Assembly: GCF_019456655.1 (NCBI RefSeq)
Contig: NZ_CP080332.1
Span: 1,364,001-1,428,000 of the forward strand
Direction of reading: 5' to 3'
Length of the DNA stretch: 64,000 bases
From: Mycolicibacterium diernhoferi
Lineage (GTDB): Bacteria; Actinomycetota; Actinomycetes; Mycobacteriales; Mycobacteriaceae
Shown piece by piece: positions 56,933 to 64,000 of this stretch (positions within the stretch are counted from its first letter, which is position 1; every line of letters begins with the position of its first letter). Under the pieces are notes generated by a model. That model was not told the DNA's origin, ran no database searches, and worked only from the letters and a program-made list of their open reading frames with translations. The position numbers and the translations under genes are program-made.

Positions 56933-58326
56933 CACAGACGACGGGGCGCACGGACAAGCCCGGAGAGGCGCGATCGTCGGGTCCGACCGTGCAGAGCCTG
57001 CTGGCCGGTGACACCCGTGACGTCCCGGCGCCGCTGCTGGAGGAATCCTATGAATTCCTCGGGTCCGCCGACATCGACAAGGACCGCTACATCAGCGCCG
57101 AGTTCCACCGGCTCGAGGTGGAGCGGATGTGGAAGAAGGTCTGGCAATTCGCGTGTCGCGAGGAGGACATCCCGGAACCGGGCGACTACTACGTCTACGA
57201 CCTGGCCGACATGTCGCTGGTCGTGGTGCGCACCGCCGCCGGCGAGATCAAGGCCTTCCACAATTCCTGCCTGCACCGCGGCACCCGGTTGTGCGACGAG
57301 GCCGGACGTGCCAACCAGTTGCGCTGTCCCTTCCACGGTTTCACCTGGAGCCTGGAGGGTGCGCTGACCAATGTGCCGGGGCGGTGGGACTTCCCGCACG
57401 TCGACGATGCGGCCTTCGCGCTGCCGCAGGCGCAGACCGGGGTCTGGGCCGGGTTCGTCTTCGTCAATCCCGATCCCGACGCCGCGCCACTCGCGGACTA
57501 CCTGGGCGATCTGGAGAAGCACTTCGCCCCGTTCAATCTGGCGGACCGCTTCAAGGCCATCCACGTCGCGAAGATCATCGACTGCAACTGGAAGGTCGGG
57601 ATGGAGGCGTTCCTGGAGTCCTACCACGTGATCGCCACGCACCCGCAGCTGTTGGAGTATCTCGGCGACGCCAACACCCAATACGACGTATACACCCGCA
57701 GCGACGGTCTGCCCGGGTTCAACCGGATGATCACCCCGCAGGCCACCAGCAGCCCGCACCTGGAGCCGCTGGAGCCGCAGGACGTTCTCGACGCGATGTT
57801 CCGGGACTTCTTCCCGGAGGGAGTCGGCGCGTTCGAGGTCCCCGACGGCGAGTCCGCACGTCCCATCGTCGCCGCGGCGATGCGGGACAACCTCGCCCAG
57901 ACCACCGGTGCCGACCTGTCCGCCACCTCCGACTCGGAGATCCTGGACGCGATCCAGTACTTCGTCTTCCCCAACATGGTGCCGTGGGCCGGGGTCGGGG
58001 CCCCGCTGACCTACCGGTTCCGGCCCTACGGCAACGACCCCGACCGGTGCATCTTCGACATCATGATGCTGATCCCGCTGCCGGCGGGCGTACCCAAACC
58101 CAAGACGGCCCCGCCGCACTGGCTGAGCACCGACGAGGACTACAACGCCGCGCCGGAACTGGGTGGATTGTGCGCGGTGTTCAATCAAGACCTGGCAAAT
58201 CTGCCCAAGGTCCAGCGCGGTCTGCGATCGATGACCAAACCCGGTGTCACACTGGCCAATTACCAGGAGGTCCGGATCCGCCAGTTCCATCAGGATCTGG
58301 ATCGCTACGTCGCCGATGACGACTGA
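56929..58326 (+). CDS. Rieske ring-hydroxylating oxygenase, alpha subunit
   Basis: Oxygenase with an N-terminal Rieske 2Fe-2S domain and a C-terminal mononuclear iron domain, 465 aa. Cluster ligands: Cys114/His116 (SCLHRG) and Cys133/His136 (CPFHG). The iron site has His233 and His238 in ESYHVIATHP, with NWKVGMEAF just before. No ferredoxin or reductase gene lies nearby, so electrons must come from elsewhere. Such enzymes hydroxylate aromatics, sterols or other rings; here a ring or polyene-derived substrate linked to the Mce import operon is likely. GTG start overlapping the SDR stop. Confidence 0.93.
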   Translation: MTQTTGRTDKPGEARSSGPTVQSLLAGDTRDVPAPLLEESYEFLGSADIDKDRYISAEFHRLEVERMWKKVWQFACREEDIPEPGDYYVYDLADMSLVVVRTAAGEIKAFHNSCLHRGTRLCDEAGRANQLRCPFHGFTWSLEGALTNVPGRWDFPHVDDAAFALPQAQTGVWAGFVFVNPDPDAAPLADYLGDLEKHFAPFNLADRFKAIHVAKIIDCNWKVGMEAFLESYHVIATHPQLLEYLGDANTQYDVYTRSDGLPGFNRMITPQATSSPHLEPLEPQDVLDAMFRDFFPEGVGAFEVPDGESARPIVAAAMRDNLAQTTGADLSATSDSEILDAIQYFVFPNMVPWAGVGAPLTYRFRPYGNDPDRCIFDIMMLIPLPAGVPKPKTAPPHWLSTDEDYNAAPELGGLCAVFNQDLANLPKVQRGLRSMTKPGVTLANYQEVRIRQFHQDLDRYVADDD

Positions 58327-58375
58327 GACGTACACGGGCGTCCCGCCCGCCGCGTGGCTGCGCAATGATGGCGGG

Positions 58376-59008
58376 ATGAGCGAAACAACCAGTTCAAGAT
58401 CAGGTCCCGGCCGTCCGGCCGGCACGGACAGCGGGGACACCCGGCAGCGGGTGCTCGCCGCCGCCTGCCAGTGTTTCGCGCAGCACGGGTACGGCCCCGC
58501 GACGAACAATCTGATCGCGGAGATGGCCGGCGTGACCGCCGGTTCGCTGCATTACCACTTCGGCTCCAAGAGCAAACTCTTCGAAGCCGTCTGTGAGTAC
58601 GTGTACGGCAGGATCATCGCGCGCTCGGTGGAGGCGCTGGCCGGCCCGCACTCGGTCCGCGGCCTGCTCCGTGCGGTGCTCGCGGAATCGATGCGGATCA
58701 ACCACGAATCGCCGGAGTTGGCCGGATTCGTGGCGACCGCGCCCATCGACGCGCGGCGCCACCCGGAACTGTCCGAGGCCTTCGCCAAACAGGCCGAGGC
58801 CATGGCCCGCACCCTGGGCGAGGCCGTGACCGCCGGCCAGCACTCCGGCCTGATCCCGGAGAACCTGGACCCACTGGCCGTTGCGGGGATGATCAGCGCG
58901 ATCGTCGACGGCTTCGCGCACGCCGCGGCCAACACCGATGTCACCGTCATGGATCAGATGATCGATCTGTTCGGCGGGCTGCTGCTCGAGTCGGACGACA
59001 TCCCGTAG
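58376..59008 (+). CDS. TetR-family regulator of the CCD/Mce locus
   Basis: A 210-residue TetR repressor. The HTH region reads NNLIAEMAGVTAGSLHYHFG followed by SKSKLFEAV. It is embedded in the rightward arm, 50 bp after the Rieske gene and 20 bp before the aldehyde dehydrogenase. It is the best candidate to bind the palindrome at 56074-56087 and to switch both arms in response to the substrate (inference). Confidence 0.88.
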   Translation: MSETTSSRSGPGRPAGTDSGDTRQRVLAAACQCFAQHGYGPATNNLIAEMAGVTAGSLHYHFGSKSKLFEAVCEYVYGRIIARSVEALAGPHSVRGLLRAVLAESMRINHESPELAGFVATAPIDARRHPELSEAFAKQAEAMARTLGEAVTAGQHSGLIPENLDPLAVAGMISAIVDGFAHAAANTDVTVMDQMIDLFGGLLLESDDIP

Positions 59009-59028
59009 CCGATGACGCCCGGTAACCC

Positions 59029-60411
59029 ATGACGGCCGGCCTGGAACCCGACTGCGCGGCGACGATCGCCCGGCTGCGGCACACCTTCGACAGTGGGCGC
59101 ACCCTCGATGTCGACTGGCGCCGCACCCAACTACGGGGGCTGGCCGCCATGGTGGTCGACAATGCCGACGCCATCGTGGACGCGGTGTCGGCAGACCTGC
59201 GCAGGGCACCGTTCGAGACCTGGATGGCCGAGATCCTGGCCACGGCGAACGAGGCCCGCCACGCGGCGCGCAATGTGCGGAGGTGGACGCGGCGCAGGTT
59301 CCGGCTGCTGGAATGGACCCAGCTGCCGGGGCGGGCCTGGATTCAGTACGAGCCCTACGGGACGGTGCTGGTCATCGGCCCGTGGAACGTCCCCTTCCAG
59401 CTCACCCTGACCCCGGTGATCGGGGCGATCGCGGCGGGAAACACCGTGGTGATCAAGCCATCCGAACTCGCGCCCGCGTCCTCTCGGTTGCTGGCCGAGA
59501 TGGTGCCGCGCTACCTCGATCCCGACGCGGTGGCGGTGGTGGAGGGCGACGGCGCCATCACCCAGGAGCTGATCGCTCACGGTCTGGACCGGGTGCTGTT
59601 CACCGGGGGCACCGCGGTCGGTCACAAGATCATGGCCGCCGCGTCCGGTCACCTGACCCCGGTCACCCTCGAGTTGGGCGGTAAGAGCCCGGTGATCGTC
59701 GCGGAGGACGCCGACGTGAAGACCGCGGCGCGCCGGATCGCCTGGATCAAGCTGATGAACTCCGGTCAGATCTGTGTCGCCCCGGATTATGTGCTGGCGC
59801 ACGCGACCGTGCGTGACCGGTTGATCGACGAGTTCCGCGCCGCCATATCCGAATTCCGGGCCGGTGCGCGGGCCGGGCTGCCGATCGTCAACGGGAGCCA
59901 GTTCGACCGGCTGGCGGGCGCGCTGGCCGCGACCCGTGGCGACATCGTGGTCGGTGGCGGCGTCGATGCGCAGCGCCTCGAGATCGAACCCACCGTGGTC
60001 ATCGACCCCGCCGAGGATGAGCCGCTGATGACCGAGGAGATCTTCGGCCCGGTGCTGCCGGTGCTGACCGTGGAATCCGTGCAGCAGGCGGTCGGTTTCG
60101 TCCGTCAGCGACCCAAACCGCTTGCGGTATACCTGTTCACCCGATCGGCGGCGACCCGTGAGCTGGTCGTGCGACGAGTACCCGCCGGCGGCATGGTGGT
60201 CAATCAGCTACTGATGCAGGTGGCGACGGCGAAGATGCCGTTCGGTGGGGTGGGGCCGTCCGGGATGGGCGCCTACCACGGGCGGTTCGGGTTCGAGGAG
60301 TTCAGTCACCGTAAATCGGTGCTGACCAAGCCGACTCGTCCCGATCTTTCGTCGCTGTTCTATCCGCCGTACACGGACAAGGGATTACGTCTGTTGCGCC
60401 GGATGACCTGA
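59029..60411 (+). CDS. Class 3 aldehyde dehydrogenase
   Basis: Oxidises hydrophobic aldehydes to acids; 460 aa, shorter than typical class 1/2 enzymes and fitting the class 3/fatty or aromatic aldehyde group. Catalytic Glu215 (TLELGGKSP) and Cys249 (GQICVAPDY); nucleotide segment GPWNVPFQLTLTPVIGAIAA; C-terminal ATAKMPFGGVGPSGMG. Directly upstream of a CCD gene, its natural substrate could be the aldehyde released by carotenoid or stilbene cleavage (inference). Confidence 0.92.
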   Translation: MTAGLEPDCAATIARLRHTFDSGRTLDVDWRRTQLRGLAAMVVDNADAIVDAVSADLRRAPFETWMAEILATANEARHAARNVRRWTRRRFRLLEWTQLPGRAWIQYEPYGTVLVIGPWNVPFQLTLTPVIGAIAAGNTVVIKPSELAPASSRLLAEMVPRYLDPDAVAVVEGDGAITQELIAHGLDRVLFTGGTAVGHKIMAAASGHLTPVTLELGGKSPVIVAEDADVKTAARRIAWIKLMNSGQICVAPDYVLAHATVRDRLIDEFRAAISEFRAGARAGLPIVNGSQFDRLAGALAATRGDIVVGGGVDAQRLEIEPTVVIDPAEDEPLMTEEIFGPVLPVLTVESVQQAVGFVRQRPKPLAVYLFTRSAATRELVVRRVPAGGMVVNQLLMQVATAKMPFGGVGPSGMGAYHGRFGFEEFSHRKSVLTKPTRPDLSSLFYPPYTDKGLRLLRRMT

Positions 60412-60446
60412 CGAATCGTGTTCAGCCACATGTGAGGAGACGTTCT

Positions 60447-61904
60447 ATGGATGCCACCCTGGTGCGGGAGAGCCCGTTTCTGACCGGGCATCATCAGCCC
60501 AACCGGATGGAGGTCGACGCCCCGGATCTGGTGATCCGCGGCCGACTGCCCGATGACCTGGCCGGGGTGTTCTACCGCAACGGCGCCGAACCGCTGTATC
60601 CGCCGACCGACGAGGACTACCACTGGTTCGACGGCGACGGCATGGTCTACGCGTTCTTCATCTCCGACGGCCGGGTGTCCATGCGCAACCGCTGGGTACG
60701 CACCGACAAGTTCCTGCTCGAACAGGGGGAGGGGCGCCGACTGTTCGGGGTGCTGGGCAACCCGATGACCGCGGACCCCAAGTCGCACGGCACCCGGTAC
60801 AACACCGCCAACACCAACGTCATCATCCACGGCGGCAAGCTGCTGGCCCTGATGGAAGGTGCGCCGCCGGTCGCGCTGGACCCGCGCACCCTGGACACGC
60901 TGGGGGAGGAGACCTACGGCGGGCTGATCACCACCACCTTCTCCGCGCATCCCAAGGTCGATTACAGCACCGGGGAACTGATCAACATCGGCAACGCGGT
61001 GCACGGCCTGGGCGGTGAGGCGGTGATCCGTTATGACGTCCTCGATTTCGACGGTGCGCCGGTGGTCACCGAGCTGATCCCGGTGCCGCACATGACGATG
61101 CTGCACACCTTCTTCGTCACCGAGAACTGGGTGGTGTTCCCGGTCATGCCGTTGGAGATCAGCCTGCAGCGGCTGCTCTCGGGCGGCCCGATGACGGCCT
61201 GGGTGCCGGACCGGCCGTCCAAGCTGGGTCTGATGCCACGCCGCGGTACCGCCGCCGACGTCCGCTGGATCGAGGTGGAGCCGCGGCACATGCTGCACGA
61301 GGCCAACGTGTGGGAGGACGAGCAGGGCCGGATCGTCGCCGACGTGGCCGCGGCCGAGGGCACCGCGCTGTTCCCCGACGTGAACGGGAACCGGGCCGGC
61401 CACGCCGAGACCCGGCAGAGCCTGCGGCGCTGGACCATCGACCCGAAGGCGAAGTCCGACAGTCTCAACGAGGAGATCGTCAACGACCGCGACATCCAGT
61501 TCCCGCGCCCGGATGACCGCCTGATGGCGCGGCGCAGCCGGCAGGCGTTCGCCAACAGCAATCTGAACTCGCACGACGGCCGGGTGGAGGGGATGGACTC
61601 GGCGCTGCGGGTGGACACCGCCACCGGCGCCGAGGATCTCTACCACTTCGGGGCCGGCACCGCGGTCGGTGAACTGATCTTCGCCCCGCGCATCGGCAGC
61701 ACCCATGAACTCGACGGCTACGCCCTGACCTTGGTGCACCGCAAGGACTCGCCGGAAAGTGAGCTCGCGGTGTTCGACGCGGCCAACATCGCGGACGGCC
61801 CGATCGCCACCGCGGTCATCCCGTTCCGGATTCCCAGTGGCTTCCACTGCAACTACTACAGCGTGGACGGCCCGCTGTACCGGCAGGCGTTCGGGACCGC
61901 TTAG
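60447..61904 (+). CDS. Carotenoid cleavage dioxygenase (CCD family), copy 2
   Basis: Second CCD of the window, 485 aa, the same length as copy 1 but clearly divergent in sequence. Iron ligands by pattern: His168 (FSAHPKVD), His220 (MTMLHTFF), His284 (HMLHEANVWE) and His467 (GFHCNYYS). ATG 60447 has GAGGAGA 8 nt upstream. Two CCDs, one D27-like protein and a P450 within 18 kb parallel the CCD7/CCD8/D27/MAX1 enzyme classes of plants, though by class and not by orthology. Lignostilbene cleavage remains possible. Confidence 0.92.
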   Translation: MDATLVRESPFLTGHHQPNRMEVDAPDLVIRGRLPDDLAGVFYRNGAEPLYPPTDEDYHWFDGDGMVYAFFISDGRVSMRNRWVRTDKFLLEQGEGRRLFGVLGNPMTADPKSHGTRYNTANTNVIIHGGKLLALMEGAPPVALDPRTLDTLGEETYGGLITTTFSAHPKVDYSTGELINIGNAVHGLGGEAVIRYDVLDFDGAPVVTELIPVPHMTMLHTFFVTENWVVFPVMPLEISLQRLLSGGPMTAWVPDRPSKLGLMPRRGTAADVRWIEVEPRHMLHEANVWEDEQGRIVADVAAAEGTALFPDVNGNRAGHAETRQSLRRWTIDPKAKSDSLNEEIVNDRDIQFPRPDDRLMARRSRQAFANSNLNSHDGRVEGMDSALRVDTATGAEDLYHFGAGTAVGELIFAPRIGSTHELDGYALTLVHRKDSPESELAVFDAANIADGPIATAVIPFRIPSGFHCNYYSVDGPLYRQAFGTA

Positions 61905-62500
61905 CCGAACAACTCGCCGTATCGGGCCATCAGGGCGGGGATGTCATCGTCGATGGTCAGGTCCAGCGAACCGAACATCCTGGCGAGGGTGTCGTAGCCG
62001 CCGACGGTGAAGATCAGATCCAGCAGTTGTCTGGTGTCCAAGTCGGCGGAAAGCGTCTGCCAGGTCGCCGTGCTGATCGCGCCGGGATCGATGAGTTCGT
62101 CCACCGCGCGCAGCATGGCGGCCTCCAGCGGGCTCCAGAACGGGGCATCCGGTCCGTAGGCGATACGTCCGATCTCCTCGTCGGTCAGCCCCGCGTCACG
62201 TGCGACGAACAGATGCTGGGCCCACTCGTAACCGCACTTGCGTACCGCCGCGACGCGCATGACCAGTAGCTCGCGTTGCCGTTCGGTCAACGTCGTGCCC
62301 GACAACAAGTGGCCGTTGAAGGTGAAGTAGGCGCGGGCCAGATCGGGGTGGTGTGCCAGGGCGCCCAGCACGTGCAGCGCCTTGGGGCGGTCCTCGGTGG
62401 GCAACGGCTCGTGCCGAGGGTTGGGTGGGCGTAACGCGGCCAGCGCCTCCCGCATCTGCGGCGGAAACTCCCTGGGCCTCAGGGGTTCAATGCGTGCCAT
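61901..62500 (-). CDS. Carboxymuconolactone decarboxylase-family protein
   Basis: A 199-residue helical protein of the CMD/AhpD-like superfamily. The family motif appears as RKCGYEWAQHLFVARDAGLT, with a single Cys and the E-W-x-x-H pattern, so it lacks the CxxC pair of AhpD peroxidases. Members decarboxylate or act as redox partners in aromatic catabolism; the role here is unknown. Its stop overlaps the convergent CCD stop by 4 bp, and it lies downstream of the TauD gene on the same strand. Confidence 0.85.
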   Translation of the reverse strand: MARIEPLRPREFPPQMREALAALRPPNPRHEPLPTEDRPKALHVLGALAHHPDLARAYFTFNGHLLSGTTLTERQRELLVMRVAAVRKCGYEWAQHLFVARDAGLTDEEIGRIAYGPDAPFWSPLEAAMLRAVDELIDPGAISTATWQTLSADLDTRQLLDLIFTVGGYDTLARMFGSLDLTIDDDIPALMARYGELFG

Positions 62501-62524
62501 GTCAGTCGATGGTCCTTCCGAGGT

Positions 62525-63358
62525 TCACGCGATGGCCTCCTCGCCGACCAGGGTGGTGCGGTGCATCAGTCGGCGGGAGGTCGGTTCGTAGGGGATGGCG
62601 CGGTGCAGCATTCCGGTGTTGTCCCACACGACGAGGTCACCGACGGTCCACGTGTGGTGCAGGACGAATCGCGGCTGGGTCGACCAGTCGAGGATCATGT
62701 CGAGAATCGCGCGGCCGGCGGCGCGGTCCATTCCGACGATCTCGCCTGCTGTTGCGCCGATCAGCAAAGACTTTCGTCCGTCGGCGTGGGTCCAGACCAG
62801 CGGGTGTTCCCGCGAGGGTGCCCGGTGCCATTTGACGAGTTGCTCGGGCGTCGGGTCGGGTTCGAGCAGCAACTGGGAGGCGGCGACGCTGTGCACCACC
62901 CGGTAGCCGTCCAGCTCGGCTTTCTTCTCCGCCGGCAGCGCCTGGTAGGCGGCGTAGGTATTCGCGAACTCGGTGTCGCCACCGTCGTCGGCCACTTCAC
63001 GCGCGGTCAGCAGGGTCGCCTTCTGTGGCACCGCATCGATCAGCCCGTCGGTGTGCCAGAAGATGGTGCTGCGACGTAGACCCGCCAACGCGCTCTTGGA
63101 CGGGTCCATGGTGACCGGCGAGATCTCCGGGAAATCAGGATGGGCGCCGGCAGGAGCGATCACCACATCACCGAGCATCCGACTGAAGCTCACCAGGTCG
63201 GCATCGCTGATGTGGGCTTCGCGGTAGACGATCACGCCGTGAGCGGCCAGCAGCTGCCGGCAGTGGTCTGCGGTCTGTTCCCGGGTGAAGTCGTCGCTGG
63301 TCATACCGCGAACGTCGACACCGATCGATTCCGAGATGGGGGAGATGCTCACGCTCAC
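62525..63358 (-). CDS. TauD/TfdA-family Fe(II)/2-oxoglutarate dioxygenase
   Basis: Hydroxylase that uses Fe(II), 2-oxoglutarate and O2; about 277 aa. Iron ligands: His102-x-Asp104 (FWHTDG) and the distal His252 (NTGMLHRAIPY), followed by an Arg that binds oxoglutarate (RRLMHRTTL). GTG 63358 is chosen because AGAAGG lies 8 nt upstream; a longer frame to 63406 is possible. It is divergent to a TetR gene and co-directional with the CMD-family gene. Another oxygenase in this cluster; substrate unknown. Confidence 0.9.
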   Translation of the reverse strand: MSVSISPISESIGVDVRGMTSDDFTREQTADHCRQLLAAHGVIVYREAHISDADLVSFSRMLGDVVIAPAGAHPDFPEISPVTMDPSKSALAGLRRSTIFWHTDGLIDAVPQKATLLTAREVADDGGDTEFANTYAAYQALPAEKKAELDGYRVVHSVAASQLLLEPDPTPEQLVKWHRAPSREHPLVWTHADGRKSLLIGATAGEIVGMDRAAGRAILDMILDWSTQPRFVLHHTWTVGDLVVWDNTGMLHRAIPYEPTSRRLMHRTTLVGEEAIA

Positions 63359-63378
63359 GATGAAGCCCTTCTTGTTTG

Positions 63379-63410
63379 GGCGATCGCCTAACATCAGACT
63401 GGGCATATGC
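63379..63410. promoter_or_regulatory. Divergent control region, TauD-like / TetR
   Basis: Contains the perfect palindrome GGCGATCGCC (63379-63388) and a second, GCATATGC (63403-63410), within the 133-bp gap between the divergent dioxygenase and TetR genes. Either may be the TetR operator. Confidence 0.4.
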
Positions 63411-63491
63411 TTAGCACTCCAAAGTTGGGGTGGTCAAGGATGTGGCAGGCCACTGCGGCGGGCGGCGGCGAACGCGGGACAGGACCATGCG

Positions 63492-64000
63492 ATGGCGAAA
63501 CCGAACGAGGCCGGTAAACGGGACACGGGTACTCGCGAGAGAATCCTCGACGCCTGCGCGCACATCATGCTCACCGAGGGGTACGCCGCAGCCACGTCGC
63601 GTCGCGTTGCCGAGCAGGCCGGCGTGCAGCGGGCGCTGGTCTACTACTACTTTCCGGCCATGGACGAGCTGTATCTGGCCGTGTTGCGTCGCGGTACCGA
63701 GGCAACCATGGAAATGCAGCGCGCCGCATTGACCGCTGATCGTCCGCTGCATGCACTGTGGGACATGACAGTTGACCCCCGTGGTGTGGGTATTCTGACC
63801 GAGTTCATGGCGCTGGGAAACCATCGCGAGGAGATTCGCGCCGAACTCGCGGTCGGTGCCGAAAGGTTCCGCGAAGCCCAGGTGGCCGCGCTGACCCTCA
63901 TCCTCCGCAACCGCTCCGGCGATGTCGCGGTGCCGCCGGATGTGGTGTCGATCCTCATCGCCGCGGTCGGCCGGCTGATCGTGCTGGAGGCCGCCATGGG
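63492..64000 (+). CDS. TetR-family regulator, 3' end beyond window
   Basis: TetR-type repressor, 169 residues visible before the window edge. HTH: SRRVAEQAGVQRALVYYYFP, followed by AMDELYLAVLRRG; the ligand domain is only partly present. The frame is open to the last base, so truncation is by the window. ATG 63492 gives MAKPNEAGKRDTGTRERILD. Divergent to the TauD-like gene, which it probably represses. Confidence 0.88.
   Translation, partial: MAKPNEAGKRDTGTRERILDACAHIMLTEGYAAATSRRVAEQAGVQRALVYYYFPAMDELYLAVLRRGTEATMEMQRAALTADRPLHALWDMTVDPRGVGILTEFMALGNHREEIRAELAVGAERFREAQVAALTLILRNRSGDVAVPPDVVSILIAAVGRLIVLEAAM

Noticed and set aside
63411..63419. CIRCE (HrcA) operator half-site TTAGCACTC
   Set aside because: The second half (GAGTGCTAA after 9 nt) is absent and no heat-shock gene is nearby.

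Overview
The window is high-GC actinobacterial DNA and reads as a chromosome segment of a mycobacterium, most likely a fast grower (Mycolicibacterium-like). The main reasons are an ESX-4 type VII secretion locus beside rplM-rpsI-glmM, a complete yrbE/mce operon, a likely F420-dependent luciferase-like oxidoreductase, and ethanolamine/alcohol catabolism genes placed between esxT and rplM. Many starts are GTG or TTG, and many genes overlap by 4 nt. I saw no rRNA, tRNA, CRISPR array, insertion sequence or phage cluster.

Region A (1-13.0 kb): a truncated EamA exporter and a divergent CGNR regulator come first. They are followed by a tightly coupled eight-gene minus-strand operon (8542 to 1422). 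In transcription order it encodes a 267-residue protein that I read as a possible HK97-fold/encapsulin-like shell protein, a polyprenyl diphosphate synthase, two small unknown proteins, a CrtC/AttH-like hydratase, an SCP2-like protein, a large phytoene-desaturase-like FAD enzyme, and a proline-rich disordered protein carrying one nonapeptide twice. A giant AAA-TPR-GAF class III nucleotide cyclase lies just upstream. This looks like an undescribed isoprenoid-modifying system that may be compartmentalised.

Region B (13.4-23.1 kb): the ESX-4 locus, with eccB4, mycP4, eccD4, eccC4, a TIGR03931-type gene, esxU and esxT. Region C (23.2-34.4 kb): a GAF regulator, a hydrolase, a TetR, acetaldehyde and alcohol dehydrogenases, glycerol kinase, an ethanolamine permease and eutBC. 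No microcompartment shell genes are present. Region D (34.4-43.1 kb): rplM-rpsI with a clear promoter and terminator, a secreted acidic protein, glmM, two ESX-associated helical proteins, a secreted histidine phosphatase, a DEAD-box helicase and an LLM oxidoreductase.

Region E (43.2-64 kb): two gene sets diverge from a palindromic operator/promoter at about 56.08 kb. The leftward operon encodes a P450, YrbE x2, Mce x6, a protein whose C-terminal cysteine pattern matches the DWARF27 beta-carotene isomerase family, and a carotenoid-cleavage dioxygenase (CCD). The rightward set encodes an SDR, a Rieske oxygenase, a TetR, an aldehyde dehydrogenase and a second CCD. A CMD-family protein, a TauD-like dioxygenase and a TetR cut by the window edge follow. 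The combination of D27-like, CCD, CCD and P450 parallels the enzyme classes of plant strigolactone synthesis and is physically tied to an MCE lipid importer. I infer uptake and/or conversion of a carotenoid, apocarotenoid or similar conjugated hydrophobic substrate. The substrate itself is unknown.
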